Shown here: piece after piece, positions 52,141-62,208 of the stretch
Layout: every line of letters begins with the position of its first letter
Numbering within the stretch: the stretch's first letter is position 1
DNA from: an uncultured Bacilli bacterium
GTDB lineage: Bacteria > Bacillota_I > Bacilli_A > RFN20 > CAG-288
Direction: 5' to 3'
NCBI GenBank assembly: GCA_934725685.1
Contig: CAKVBX010000002.1
Location: 19,877 to 83,876 of the forward strand
DNA: 64,000 bases
Made by a program: the position numbers and the translations under genes
Notes under the pieces: generated by a model
Seen by the model: the letters and a program-made list of their open reading frames with translations, nothing else
Told to the model about the DNA's origin: nothing
Database searches by the model: none

Positions 52141-52941
52141 ATGGTACGGATCCTATTCTTGGGTGATATCGTCGGACCGCTCGGAAGGGAAGGAGTGAAA
52201 CGTTATCTCTCCCTCCATAAAGAGAGCGATCATATCGACTTTGTCATCGCAAACGGAGAGAACACGACACATGGTCATGGACTTTCCTTCGATCATTATC
52301 GCGAACTGCTCTCTGACGGAATCGACTGCATCACTAGCGGTAACCATTTCTTCAACACGCCGGACTGCTTCAATAAGTCCAAACAGATGACTCAGGCAAT
52401 CCGACCTTACAATCTCGATAAGAACTGCCCCGGAATCGGAACTCAGGTTTTTGAGACAAAAGGCGGAGTGAAAATCCGTGTTTCCAATCTTCTCGGTCGC
52501 GTCTTTCTCACGATGACCCAAGGAAATCCTTTCTATGCCTTGGATGAAATCATTGCTTCGAATGAGGAGAATGTGAAAATCCACATTGTCGACTTCCATG
52601 CGGAAGCGACCGGCGAAAAGAGATGCCTTGCCGAATACGGAGACGGTAGAATCACTGCCCTCATCGGTACGCATACCCATGTGCAGACCAATGATGCCAA
52701 ATGCCTTTCGAAGGGAACCTTCTTCCTCTCCGATGCCGGAATGAATGGGGCTTATGATTCCTCCCTCGGCGATGAGAAGAGTGCTTCCATCTATCGGACC
52801 ATGACGGGAATGCCGACTACCATGGCGGTTCCCCGAAAAGGGAAAATCCTTGCCAATGGTGTCCGGTTCGATGTCGACGAAACCACGGGAAAGGTCGTTT
52901 CTTTCACCCTGATTAATGAAACCATGGAGAACAGTCTCTGA
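52141..52941 (+). CDS. ymdB: YmdB-like metallophosphoesterase
   Basis: This is a 266-residue metallophosphoesterase of the YmdB (TIGR00282) family. Metal-binding motifs are FLGDIVGPLGREG, VIANGENTTHGHG, TSGNHFF, VDFHAE and GTHTHVQTND. In B. subtilis YmdB hydrolyses cyclic nucleotides and affects biofilm/sporulation choice. It follows rny as in that species. The terminator stem overlaps its stop. Confidence 0.95.
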   Translation: MVRILFLGDIVGPLGREGVKRYLSLHKESDHIDFVIANGENTTHGHGLSFDHYRELLSDGIDCITSGNHFFNTPDCFNKSKQMTQAIRPYNLDKNCPGIGTQVFETKGGVKIRVSNLLGRVFLTMTQGNPFYALDEIIASNEENVKIHIVDFHAEATGEKRCLAEYGDGRITALIGTHTHVQTNDAKCLSKGTFFLSDAGMNGAYDSSLGDEKSASIYRTMTGMPTTMAVPRKGKILANGVRFDVDETTGKVVSFTLINETMENSL

Positions 52942-52958
52942 GACTGTTCTCTTTTTTT
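52927..52958 (+). terminator. Terminator after ymdB
   Basis: GAGAACAGTCT-CTG-AGACTGTTCTC followed by seven T residues; the ymdB TGA lies inside it. Confidence 0.9.
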
Positions 52959-53011
52959 AGGAAAAAACGGGGAAAATGAATTCTATTTGTTATTTTATGA
53001 AATTTTGGCAG

Positions 53012-53039
53012 TTGTATTAAACATGAAAAGTTATATAAT
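53012..53039 (+). promoter_or_regulatory. Promoter of the spoVS-miaB-ymcA unit
   Basis: TTGTAT (53012-53017), a 16-nt spacer and TATAAT (53034-53039). Confidence 0.65.
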
Positions 53040-53064
53040 AATTCAAGAAAGAGGTTTTTCTAAA

Positions 53065-53412
53065 ATGACAACATTAAAAGCTAGTGGAAACACTCAAATC
53101 CAGAAGTTGGCCGGAGCAATCGCAGGCAACATTCGTCAGGAAGGTGCCGTTCAGATTTCTTTGGTTGGCGCTTCTGCCCTTAATCAGGCTCTCAAGGCCT
53201 GCATCGTCGCCAGAAGATTCCTTAAGGATGACGAGAACAAGGCTGATATCGTTCTTCAGCCGGAATTCATGATGCAGAATTTCTCTGAGCCGGCCTCTGA
53301 AAGCACCAGAGAAGTCACCACAATCCTTCTCCACATCAGAAGAGTCGATTTCGATCCCGAAAACGCCGTCTCTTCCGATATTCCTAAGCACGAAGAAGAA
53401 GCCGCTGCTTAA
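53065..53412 (+). CDS. spoVS: SpoVS-like (stage V sporulation protein S) protein
   Basis: This is a 115-residue protein whose core matches SpoVS: LKASGNTQIQKLAGAIAGNI, GASALNQALKACIVARRFL and a final strand TTILLHIRRVDF. SpoVS is an Alba-like, nucleic-acid-binding family found also in non-sporulating bacteria. Start at 53065 (AAGAGG upstream). The acidic C-terminal tail of about 25 residues is an addition. No other sporulation gene is present in the window. Confidence 0.88.
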   Translation: MTTLKASGNTQIQKLAGAIAGNIRQEGAVQISLVGASALNQALKACIVARRFLKDDENKADIVLQPEFMMQNFSEPASESTREVTTILLHIRRVDFDPENAVSSDIPKHEEEAAA

Positions 53413-53419
53413 TTGACCT

Positions 53420-54868
53420 ATGAAGACACGTCTTGTATCGCTTCCCGATTTAAAGAAAGCAGCAGGACGGAATCGTTCTACACCGGTCACTTACAAAAAT
53501 TCAGTTCTGAATCCTTCGTCTTTCCTTGTCTCTTGGGGACAGGGAAAGACTTTTTGTATCAAGACCTACGGCTGCCAGGCTAATGTCCGCGATTCCGAAA
53601 TCCTCCGTGGCTATCTTCTCTCTCTGGGAATGAAGGAGCAGAGCGAATTCGATGGTGCCGATTTCATTCTGTTCAACACTTGCGCAATCCGCGAGAATGC
53701 CGAAAATCATCTTTACGGTGAACTTGGACGCGCCAAGGAAACGTATCTGAAAAACAAGGATACCATCATTGCCATCTGTGGCTGTGTCATGCAGGAAGAA
53801 GCTGCCGTCAACTATGTCCTGAAACATTTCAGTTTTGTTTCACTTATTTTCGGTACCAACAATATCACATCGTTCTATTCCCTGCTGGAGGATGTCGTTA
53901 CCCATCACGAAGGAATCGTTGATGTTCGCTCCAATTCCGATCTCATCGAGGAAGGTTATCTCACCAATGAGAGTCGTGAAAGCAAAGTCACTGCATTTGT
54001 CAACATCATGTATGGATGCGATAAGTTCTGCACTTACTGCATCGTCCCTTATACCCGCGGCAGAGAACGTTCCCGCAAAGAGGAAGACATCCTTGCGGAA
54101 GTCCGCTGTCTGAAGGAACAGGGATATAAGCAGGTCACCCTGCTCGGTCAGAATGTCGATGCCTACGGAAAAGATTTCGGTGATGAATACGCCTTTGCCG
54201 ACCTTTTAGAAAAGGTGGCACAGACCGGTATCGAAAGAGTCCGTTTCGTCACGCCGTATCCATCCGATTTCAAAGTCCAGGTCTTCGATGTTATGGCAAA
54301 GTATCCGAACATCATGCCCTTCCTCCATCTTCCGATTCAGAGCGGTTCAGACCGCGTTCTGAAGCGGATGAACCGCAGATATACCAGGGAACAGTATCTT
54401 GAAATCGTTCACGAACTGAGAAAACGTCTTCCGGACGTTTTCCTCTCCACGGACATCATTGTCGGTTTCCCCAACGAGAGTGACGACGACTTTGAGGATA
54501 CGCTGTCCTTGGTGAAGGAAGTCCGTTTCGATTCCGCTTTCACGTTCATCTTTTCTCCACGCCCCGGAACCCCTGCCTTCAGCATGAAGGATGAAGTGAC
54601 GGATGAGACGAAACATGAACGTTTCGACCGCCTGAAAGCCTTAATCGATGAGTGCTCTTCCGAGCGTGCCGCCACCTTTGTCGGGAAGACGGTCGAAGTT
54701 CTTTTCGAGAAGGTTTCCGACCGGAACAATTCGATGATTTCAGGCTATGATCCCCATAACAAACTTGTCCATGTCAAAGGCGATGTTTCTCTGATCGGCC
54801 AGATCAGAAAGGTGAAGATCTTAGAATCCCACACCTATTCCCTGATCGGTGAGGTCGTCGATGACTGA
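53420..54868 (+). CDS. miaB: tRNA-2-methylthio-N6-dimethylallyladenosine synthase
   Basis: This is a 482-residue radical-SAM methylthiotransferase that adds the methylthio group to i6A37 in tRNA. UPF0004 domain with CIKTYGCQANVRDSE, radical-SAM triad CDKFCTYCIVPYTRGRERSR (about residue 205) and a C-terminal TRAM domain. miaA, which makes its substrate i6A, is at 59715, so both steps of the pathway lie in one region. Confidence 0.96.
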   Translation: MKTRLVSLPDLKKAAGRNRSTPVTYKNSVLNPSSFLVSWGQGKTFCIKTYGCQANVRDSEILRGYLLSLGMKEQSEFDGADFILFNTCAIRENAENHLYGELGRAKETYLKNKDTIIAICGCVMQEEAAVNYVLKHFSFVSLIFGTNNITSFYSLLEDVVTHHEGIVDVRSNSDLIEEGYLTNESRESKVTAFVNIMYGCDKFCTYCIVPYTRGRERSRKEEDILAEVRCLKEQGYKQVTLLGQNVDAYGKDFGDEYAFADLLEKVAQTGIERVRFVTPYPSDFKVQVFDVMAKYPNIMPFLHLPIQSGSDRVLKRMNRRYTREQYLEIVHELRKRLPDVFLSTDIIVGFPNESDDDFEDTLSLVKEVRFDSAFTFIFSPRPGTPAFSMKDEVTDETKHERFDRLKALIDECSSERAATFVGKTVEVLFEKVSDRNNSMISGYDPHNKLVHVKGDVSLIGQIRKVKILESHTYSLIGEVVDD

Positions 54869-55172
54869 GGAAGAACTCCGTCAGGAAATCGACGCCTTTG
54901 TCAAGGATTTCTCTGAACTCAAGAGCGTCAAAGCCTTTGTCCGTCTGAAGAAGGCAGTCAGGGAAGACATACATCTCAACCGACTGGAAGAACAGAGACG
55001 GATCCTTCAGAAAGGGCTGAAGTATATGAAGGATGCTAAGAAGGACGCCTGCATGAAAGCCTGCAAAGAACTGCAGATCGAACATGATAACGACCCCCTT
55101 TACGTCAATTATCTTTCCGCAAAGAAAGATGTCCTGTCCCTTCTTTCCTATCTTGACAATATCGTTCTTTAA
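54861..55172 (+). CDS. ymcA: YmcA/YlbF-family regulator of RNase Y
   Basis: This is a 103-residue helical protein of the YlbF/YmcA family; EEELRQEIDAFVKDFSEL and the Lys-rich middle match YmcA (RicA). In B. subtilis RicA works with YlbF and YaaT as the Y-complex that guides RNase Y. It is shorter than B. subtilis YmcA (143). The start at 54861 overlaps miaB by 8 nt and has GGTGAGG upstream. Confidence 0.8.
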   Translation: MTEEELRQEIDAFVKDFSELKSVKAFVRLKKAVREDIHLNRLEEQRRILQKGLKYMKDAKKDACMKACKELQIEHDNDPLYVNYLSAKKDVLSLLSYLDNIVL

Positions 55173-55197
55173 AGGGTGCTTAGAACACCCTTTTTTA
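55172..55197 (+). terminator. Terminator of the spoVS-miaB-ymcA unit
   Basis: AAGGGTG-CTTAGAA-CACCCTT with T run; followed immediately by the mutS -10 box. Confidence 0.85.
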
Positions 55198-55198
55198 G

Positions 55199-55204
55199 TA
55201 TAAT
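55199..55204 (+). promoter_or_regulatory. -10 box of the mutS-mutL-miaA-fhs-folD promoter
   Basis: Perfect TATAAT 37 nt before mutS; the -35 position falls in the terminator stem and is not recognisable. Confidence 0.55.
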
Positions 55205-55240
55205 AAACGGAGAAAAGAACTCATTTTTCAGGTATTCACT

Positions 55241-57784
55241 ATGGCAAAAACAACAACAGATGAAAAGTCGAGCGGTTTCACTCCGATGGTGGAGCAATAC
55301 CTCTCTTTCAAAAAACAATACGGCGATATCATCCTTTTCTATCGCATCGGCGACTTCTACGAAATGTTCAACGAAGATGCCGAGATTGCGAGTAAGGAAC
55401 TTCAGCTTTTTTTGACGAAGAAAGCGTGCGGAAACGGTCAGTTCATTCCGATGTGCGGCATTCCGCATCACGCCTATCTTTCTTATGCACAGAAACTTGT
55501 TGACCGTGGCTATAAAGTCGGCATCTGTGAGCAGGTCGAAGATCCCAAACTTACCAAGAAACTCGTCAAACGTGATGTCGTCCAGATCATTTCCCCCGGC
55601 GCCAACATGGATTACGGCGGAAATGACAACAACTTCATTGCCTCCGTCTCCTTCTATCCGCTTCAGGCCTTCCTTTCCTTTGCCGACCTTTCCACCGGAG
55701 AACTGAAAGTGCTCTCCCTCGAAAGCTCCAAGGAGAAAGTCTTGGAGAAACTTCTTTCCCTAGATGTCCGGGAACTCATTCTTCCCACTGATATTGAGGC
55801 TTCTTTTGTCACCTATGTGAAATCCAATTCCAATATCTGCATCTCGTACTGTAATGATACGGCGAGAAACCTCGAACTCGAACCACTTTTTGTCAATCTT
55901 TCGGATAGCAGACAGATTGAGACGACGGCAAGACTTTATAACTACCTGAAAACGATGGAGCGGAGACCGCTCAGCTATTTCAAACCGGCCACCAATCTCA
56001 TGGACAAGAAATCCATGCGAATCGACTATGCGGCTCAGAGCAACATGGAACTGGTGAAATCACTCGATGGAAAGACCTTCGGTACTCTGTACTGGCTTCT
56101 CAATCAGACCAAGACCCCGATGGGATCCCGCTATCTGAGGTCTCAGATTACTTCTCCGAGTGCTTCCTTTGAGGAGATTGAACGCCGTGAGAATATCACC
56201 GAACTCTTTGTGAACAATTATCTCATCCGCGAGAATCTCCGCGAGGATCTCAACGGCATATTCGATATGGAACGTCTCATTGCCAGAATGGGTTATGAAA
56301 ACTGCAACGGACACGATCTTCTTCAGCTGAAGAAGTCCTTGGCCTCCCTTCCGAAAATCCATGAAGACCTTAAGAAAATCGATTCTCCGCTTATTCAGGA
56401 AATCAGCAATCGCATCGGCGATTATACCGCACTTGTCAATCTGCTTGAGAAAGCAATCAGTGAAGACTGCCCGACCACCATCACGGAAGGATATATCTTC
56501 AAACGAGGTTACAACAGCGAACTCGATGAACTGATTTCTCTTTCCACCGATGCAAAAGAATGGCTCAGCAATTTCGAAGTGAAAGAGAAGGAAAGGACTG
56601 GCATTCACAACCTCAGAGTCGGAAACAACTCCGTCTTCGGATATTATATTGAAGTCTCTACCGCCCAGACGGCCCTCGTCAAACCGGAGTTCGGCTATAT
56701 CCGGAAGCAGACCCTGAAGACGGGAGAACGCTACATCACCGAGGAACTCAAGGAACAGGAAGACCGCATTCTCCGCTCCAAGGATCTGAGAACCTCGCTC
56801 GAGTACCGCCTCTTCCGTGACTTAAGGAAAGCCGTCTCTCAGTATACGCAGAACATTCAGAAGACTAGCGATGCCCTTTCTGAACTCGATTATTTCCTCG
56901 ACTTAGCCTATGTCGCCAGCGAGAATAATTATATCCGTCCTCACTTCAACGGAGAGAACCGCATCGAAATTCTTAGGGCGAGACATCCGATCATCGAAAA
57001 GGCTGCTCCGGGCACCCTCTTTGTCGCCAACGACTACCGTATGGACAAGGACACTGATGTTCTCATCATCACCGGTCCGAACATGGGCGGTAAATCCACT
57101 TACATGAAGGAATTTGGTCTGATTGCCATTATGGCCCAGATGGGATCCTTTGTTCCTGCCGAATCCTGCTCTATGCCGATTTTCGATTCCCTTTATACTC
57201 GTATCGGTGCGAGCGATAACCTCATCAAAGGTCAGTCGACCTTCATGACGGAAATGAGTGAAGTCGCAGAGGCTTTACAAGAAGCCGATAGCCATTCTCT
57301 CTTCCTCTTCGATGAAATCGGAAGAGGAACGGCGACCTTCGATGGTATGGCAATCGCTCAGTCCATCATTGAATATATTGTCACGAAAGTGCATGCGAAA
57401 ACCTTCTTCTCCACCCATTATCATGAAATTACCAGGCTCTCGGAGAAAATCCATGCCGTGAAGAACATTCACTGCGAAGTCTCTGAGAATGATGGCAAAG
57501 TCACTTTCCTTTATCGTATGAAGGAAGGGAGCATGGACCGCTCCTATGGTGTCAATGTGGCAAAACTAGCCGGACTTCCGGATGAAATTATCGAACGTGC
57601 CGACGAACTTTTAGTAACTCTTGAAAACCAGAGCAATGTCGACCGTTCCCGCGTCAGGGAAATCAAACGGGAAGAGGTCAAGAAAGAGCCGGTCCTAGAG
57701 GAACTCAAGGCACTCGATCCGATGACACTTTCTCCGCTTGACGCCCTGAATTATCTGATTCATCTGAAAAAGAGGATTCACTGA
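55241..57784 (+). CDS. mutS: DNA mismatch repair protein MutS
   Basis: MutS, 847 residues, recognises mismatches and recruits MutL. The Phe-X-Glu mismatch wedge sits in the opening motif YRIGDFYEMFNEDA (about 37-50). Core, clamp and ATPase domains follow in order, with Walker A GPNMGGKST (from 612) and a HTH/dimerisation end. mutL starts within its stop codon. No obvious regulation beyond the promoter. Confidence 0.97.
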   Translation: MAKTTTDEKSSGFTPMVEQYLSFKKQYGDIILFYRIGDFYEMFNEDAEIASKELQLFLTKKACGNGQFIPMCGIPHHAYLSYAQKLVDRGYKVGICEQVEDPKLTKKLVKRDVVQIISPGANMDYGGNDNNFIASVSFYPLQAFLSFADLSTGELKVLSLESSKEKVLEKLLSLDVRELILPTDIEASFVTYVKSNSNICISYCNDTARNLELEPLFVNLSDSRQIETTARLYNYLKTMERRPLSYFKPATNLMDKKSMRIDYAAQSNMELVKSLDGKTFGTLYWLLNQTKTPMGSRYLRSQITSPSASFEEIERRENITELFVNNYLIRENLREDLNGIFDMERLIARMGYENCNGHDLLQLKKSLASLPKIHEDLKKIDSPLIQEISNRIGDYTALVNLLEKAISEDCPTTITEGYIFKRGYNSELDELISLSTDAKEWLSNFEVKEKERTGIHNLRVGNNSVFGYYIEVSTAQTALVKPEFGYIRKQTLKTGERYITEELKEQEDRILRSKDLRTSLEYRLFRDLRKAVSQYTQNIQKTSDALSELDYFLDLAYVASENNYIRPHFNGENRIEILRARHPIIEKAAPGTLFVANDYRMDKDTDVLIITGPNMGGKSTYMKEFGLIAIMAQMGSFVPAESCSMPIFDSLYTRIGASDNLIKGQSTFMTEMSEVAEALQEADSHSLFLFDEIGRGTATFDGMAIAQSIIEYIVTKVHAKTFFSTHYHEITRLSEKIHAVKNIHCEVSENDGKVTFLYRMKEGSMDRSYGVNVAKLAGLPDEIIERADELLVTLENQSNVDRSRVREIKREEVKKEPVLEELKALDPMTLSPLDALNYLIHLKKRIH

Positions 57785-59718
57785 TGTCACGCATTGCTTT
57801 AATGTCGGCGGAACTTGCCAACCTGATTGCTGCCGGTGAAGTCATCGAGCGGCCAAGCTCCGTCATCAAGGAACTCGTCGAAAACAGTATCGATGCCGAG
57901 AGCAAAAATATCTATGTCGGTGTCACCGATGCCGGAAAAGGTACCATCCTTGTCAAGGATGATGGTTTTGGCATGGACCGGGCAGATGCCGCCAACTGTT
58001 TTCTCCGCCACGCCTCGAGCAAGATCAAAACGGAATATGATCTCAGCCGCATCCATACCCTCGGTTTCCGTGGAGAGGCAATCCCTTCCATCGCTGCCGT
58101 CAGCCATGTGACCCTGACGACGTGTTCGGAAAACGGGGTCGGAACCCGGGTGGAATCCACACCGAACGAAGAACTCCGCGTCATGGACGCCCCGAGTAGA
58201 AAAGGGACCATTTTCGAAGTGAAGGATCTTTTTTACAATACCCCGGCAAGACTCAAGTATCTCCGTTCCCAACAGGCGGAGACCTATAGCATCATCGAGA
58301 CCGTCGAACATCTCGCTTTAGGTTTCCCTTCTGTCTCCTTCTCCCTTGTCATCGACGGCAAGGAAATCTTCCGCACCTCCGGAAGAGGTGATCTTCTTGA
58401 GTGCATTCAGAAAATCTATGGCAATACAATTGCTCAGTCCCTCTATCCGATCAGAAAGGAAGGCATCGCCTATTCCTTCTCCGGTTTCATCTCTAAACCG
58501 GAGATCAACTATTCCAGAAGAAAGGATATGCTGACGTTTTTAAATCATCGTTGCATTTATGACTATAAGTTCAATAAAGCGATAGAAGACGCCTATAAAG
58601 ACTATCTTCCTCCTCAGCGGTATCCGTTTTCCGTTCTGACCCTCACTATCGATTCCTCTCTCGTCGATGTCAATGTCCATCCGACGAAGAAGGAAGTGAG
58701 AATCTCGATGGAAGACGAGATGGCAAGAGATATTCGCGAAGAGGTCCTGAAGACCCTTTCCTATAAGAAACCGGTCTATTTCATGGATGCCGATCCCAAA
58801 AGCGAAAAGCTCATCGGAAAAGAAGTGGAGGATGACCCGCTTGATTTAGGACTCGTCAGTGCAAAGCCAGACTCTCCCTCCGCCCCAGCAGAACCGGAAA
58901 AGGAAGAACCGCTCTATTTTCAGGATTCCTTACCGCTTCCTGATACCTATGTCGCAAAAGCACCGTTTTCACCTGTGAAACCGGAAACTCCGATAATTCC
59001 CGTGACTCCGGCTATGGCGACTTTATCGGTTGAGAAGAAAGCGGAAGAGACAAAAACAGGGGATGTTCCCGAAGCGTTCTATTCCGGAAAGGATTACTAC
59101 GGCAATGTCTTTTCCGAGCGAGACTACACCCATCAGCTCCCCGCCATGCATCCGATCGGACAGGTCTTGGATACTTATCTCATCTGTGATAGTGAGGACG
59201 GATTCTATATCATCGATCAGCATGCTGCCGCAGAGCGCATCAACTTCGAGAAGACGGAAGCGCTCTTCGCTTCTATCCGGAGCCGGATTGTTCCCTTGAT
59301 TCCGATCACCATCGATCTCACGCCGAAAGAAGAACTCAATCTCGACGAAGAACATATTGCCCGTCTTGCGACTGTCGGCATCATTATCGAACCCTTTGGT
59401 GCCCATACGGCAAAGGCGATGGAGATTCCTTCCTTCCTCAATGAGGCAGAGATGAACAATGTCATTCAGGACTGTGTCCACAGCTGCCTCAATGACGAGG
59501 TGGCCGATCCGTTATCTTTGCTTCATCTCACCATCGCCAACATCGCCTGCAAAATGTCCATCAAAGCCAATCATGTCATGCCGTTAAGCGAGATGGAAGC
59601 CTTGCTCCGGGATCTTGCCAAGTGCAAGAATCCGGCCAATTGTCCGCACGGCCGTCCGACGATGATCAGGCTGACGAAGAATGATATCGAACGCATTTTC
59701 CGGAGGACCGGATTTTGA
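57784..59718 (+). CDS. mutL: DNA mismatch repair protein MutL
   Basis: MutL, 644 residues. GHKL ATPase with ELVENSIDAES, DDGFGMD, GFRGEAIPS; Pro-rich linker (about 350-430); C-terminal nicking endonuclease with metal motif DQHAAAERINFE (Asp478) and CPHGRPTMI. It is therefore the endonuclease-type MutL, as in other organisms without MutH. ATGA-type overlap with mutS. Confidence 0.97.
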   Translation: MSRIALMSAELANLIAAGEVIERPSSVIKELVENSIDAESKNIYVGVTDAGKGTILVKDDGFGMDRADAANCFLRHASSKIKTEYDLSRIHTLGFRGEAIPSIAAVSHVTLTTCSENGVGTRVESTPNEELRVMDAPSRKGTIFEVKDLFYNTPARLKYLRSQQAETYSIIETVEHLALGFPSVSFSLVIDGKEIFRTSGRGDLLECIQKIYGNTIAQSLYPIRKEGIAYSFSGFISKPEINYSRRKDMLTFLNHRCIYDYKFNKAIEDAYKDYLPPQRYPFSVLTLTIDSSLVDVNVHPTKKEVRISMEDEMARDIREEVLKTLSYKKPVYFMDADPKSEKLIGKEVEDDPLDLGLVSAKPDSPSAPAEPEKEEPLYFQDSLPLPDTYVAKAPFSPVKPETPIIPVTPAMATLSVEKKAEETKTGDVPEAFYSGKDYYGNVFSERDYTHQLPAMHPIGQVLDTYLICDSEDGFYIIDQHAAAERINFEKTEALFASIRSRIVPLIPITIDLTPKEELNLDEEHIARLATVGIIIEPFGAHTAKAMEIPSFLNEAEMNNVIQDCVHSCLNDEVADPLSLLHLTIANIACKMSIKANHVMPLSEMEALLRDLAKCKNPANCPHGRPTMIRLTKNDIERIFRRTGF

Positions 59719-60614
59719 TTTACTGTATTCTTGGACAGACCGCCAGCGGAAAGACGTCCCTCGCCATCGAAGTGGCGAGACGATTTTCGTTACCTGTCAT
59801 CTCTGCCGACGCCTATCAGTGCTATAAGATGATGCAGATTGGCACCGATAAACCGAAACCCGAAGAGATTGCAGGGTTGAAGTTCTATTTTACTGATGCC
59901 TATGAACCGGATGCTTCTGTTTCTGTCTATCTGTTCCAGAAAGAGATGCGGAAAGTCCTCGATTCTTATCTGAAAGAAGGGAAAGATGTTCTTGTTGTCG
60001 GTGGAACCTTTCTCTATGTCCGTGCCCTCTTTTATGACTATGACTTTGAGGAAGAGAAAAACACTAGGCAGGAAGAATATGACGGAATGGAACTTTCTGA
60101 GCTTCAGGAGCTTCTCCGGTCTAGAGACAAGGATGTGTATGGTGCAATCGACAATAAAAACAAGCGGCGTGTTGTCCGCGCCTTAGTTCGCCTTGATGAA
60201 GGGAAAAAAACGGAGGACGGAAACAAAGCCAAGGGAACAACCTCTCTTTATCCGGTCGAGTTTCTTCAGATTCTTGTCGACAAGGAGGAAGGAAACCGAA
60301 AAATCGATAGGCGTGTCGACCGGATGTTTGAAGAAGGCTTCCCAGAGGAAGTGAAGCACCTTGCCTCTCAGTATCCCGCTGATTTAAGGTCCTTCCAGGC
60401 AATCGGATACAAGGAGAGCCTTGCTGCCTTAAAGGAACACGAGGAAATCGGGGAGGATGTCAAAGAACTCATCAAGGTCCACACCCATCAATATGCGAAG
60501 AAACAGCGTACTTTTTTGCGGAATCAGTTTCCGGAAATCCGGAAAGGAAGCAAAGAAGAAATCCGTGACTATCTGATTTCGGTTCTGACAAAGGAGGAAG
60601 CAAAGCATGAATGA
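59715..60614 (+). CDS. miaA: tRNA dimethylallyltransferase
   Basis: MiaA, 299 residues, transfers a dimethylallyl group to A37 of tRNAs that read U-starting codons. P-loop GQTASGKTS (Pro of GPTASGKT is Gln), SADAYQCYKMMQIGTDKP, VGGTFLYVRAL and QAIGYKE are present. The start is TTG, overlapping the mutL stop as TTGA. It should act before MiaB. Confidence 0.93.
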   Translation: MIYCILGQTASGKTSLAIEVARRFSLPVISADAYQCYKMMQIGTDKPKPEEIAGLKFYFTDAYEPDASVSVYLFQKEMRKVLDSYLKEGKDVLVVGGTFLYVRALFYDYDFEEEKNTRQEEYDGMELSELQELLRSRDKDVYGAIDNKNKRRVVRALVRLDEGKKTEDGNKAKGTTSLYPVEFLQILVDKEEGNRKIDRRVDRMFEEGFPEEVKHLASQYPADLRSFQAIGYKESLAALKEHEEIGEDVKELIKVHTHQYAKKQRTFLRNQFPEIRKGSKEEIRDYLISVLTKEEAKHE

Positions 60615-62208
60615 TTACAATCTGAAGCAGGTTCTACAAAGATTGTCCATTCCGGAAGAGAAAGTGATTCCTTTCGGAAGAGACAAGGCAAAACTTGATT
60701 CTTCTGATTTTGCCGACAGAAAACGGAACGGAAAACTCATTCTCTGCACGGCGATGACACCGAATAAGGCAGGGGAAGGAAAGACCACGACAGCCATCTG
60801 TCTGGCGGATGGTCTCTCTCATCTCGGAGAGAATGCCGGTCTTGCTTTGCGCGAGCCCTCCCTCGGTCCCGTCTTCGGTGTCAAAGGCGGCGGTACTGGT
60901 GGCGGGAAAGCAGTCCTTGAACCGGAGGAGGATATCAACCTTCATTTCACGGGAGACCTTCACGCCATCACGACGGTCAACAATCTCATCGCCGCCCTTG
61001 TCGACAACGAACTCTATCAGGGAACTATCGATATCGATCCGGAACGGATCGTCTTCCCCCGTGCGATGGATATGAATGACCGTTCCCTGCGTCACATCAC
61101 GGTGGCTCAAAAGGATAAGAAGGCGAGTGCCCATCCCTCTTCCTTTGTCATTACGGCAGCGAGTGAAATCATGGCGATTTTCTGCCTCAGCAAGAACGAG
61201 GAAGATTTTCTCGACCGGGTCGAGGATATTCTTGTTGCCTATCGGAAAGACGGAACCCCTGTCTTTGTGAAGTCTTTATCCTGCCGCACCGCGGTGAAAA
61301 AGCTGATTCATATGGCCCTATATCCGAACTTGGTTCAGACCCGTTATCATACGCCGGCCCTTATTCATGGCGGCCCGTTTGCCAATATCGCCCATGGAAC
61401 AAACTCCATTCTGAGTACTGACCTCGCCTTACGCCTGTTCGATTATACGGTGACCGAAGCTGGCTTCGGATCGGATCTCGGTATGGAGAAGTATCTCGAT
61501 ATTGTCACTCCGATTCAGGAGAAGGCACCTGACCTCATCGTCATGGTCACCTCGGCAAGATCTCTTAAGTTGCATGGAGGTGTTGCTTATGCGGATATGG
61601 CAAAAGAGGATACCAAAGCAATTGAGATCGGATTTGCCAATCTTTTGAAACATGTTGAAAATGTGAAAAAGTACCGCCTGCCTTGCTTAGTAAGCATCAA
61701 TCACTTTGACAGCGATACCGAAGCTGAGACAGAGACGATGAAGCGACTTTTAGAAGAGCAGCGGATTCCCTATGCGTTCAATTCCGGTTATACCGAGGGC
61801 GTACAGGGGAGTGTCGAGCTGGCAAGAAAAGCACTCGAACTTCTTGAGACAGAAGACAATCGTCACTTTGCTCCGATTGTCGATGCGACGATGGATGCCA
61901 AGAAAAAAATTGAGACCATCGCAAGAGAAATCTATGGTTCCACCGAGGTCGAATATACCGACTTTGCTAAGAAGCAGTACCAGGAAATGAAAGCACTCGG
62001 TGCCGACAGTTTCTCTGTCTGTGTCTCCAAGGTTCCGAACTCCTTAAGCGATGATCCTCATCTCATCAACGTTCCGCATGTTCCACTTCATGTGAAGGAA
62101 TTCCGTCTCTTTACGGGAGCGAAGTTCCTGGTTCCGCTCACCGGCGATGTCTTTACGATGCCGGGCCTTCCCAAGGTTCCGGCATCCAAGAAAATGGAGG
62201 AAGAATGA
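60607..62208 (+). CDS. fhs: Formate-tetrahydrofolate ligase
   Basis: This 533-residue enzyme makes 10-formyl-THF from formate, THF and ATP. The P-loop is TPNKAGEGKTTT (about 57-68), followed by LREPSLGPVFGVKGGGTGGG, and later HTNSIL-like folate-binding and PTVLLHGG-type regions. Slightly shorter than the usual 556. It overlaps miaA by 8 nt and folD by 4 nt, forming a one-carbon pair. Confidence 0.95.
   Translation: MNDYNLKQVLQRLSIPEEKVIPFGRDKAKLDSSDFADRKRNGKLILCTAMTPNKAGEGKTTTAICLADGLSHLGENAGLALREPSLGPVFGVKGGGTGGGKAVLEPEEDINLHFTGDLHAITTVNNLIAALVDNELYQGTIDIDPERIVFPRAMDMNDRSLRHITVAQKDKKASAHPSSFVITAASEIMAIFCLSKNEEDFLDRVEDILVAYRKDGTPVFVKSLSCRTAVKKLIHMALYPNLVQTRYHTPALIHGGPFANIAHGTNSILSTDLALRLFDYTVTEAGFGSDLGMEKYLDIVTPIQEKAPDLIVMVTSARSLKLHGGVAYADMAKEDTKAIEIGFANLLKHVENVKKYRLPCLVSINHFDSDTEAETETMKRLLEEQRIPYAFNSGYTEGVQGSVELARKALELLETEDNRHFAPIVDATMDAKKKIETIAREIYGSTEVEYTDFAKKQYQEMKALGADSFSVCVSKVPNSLSDDPHLINVPHVPLHVKEFRLFTGAKFLVPLTGDVFTMPGLPKVPASKKMEEE

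Noticed and set aside
57784..58311. Antisense frame across mutL start
   Set aside because: Shadow; mutL has complete ATPase motifs in this region.
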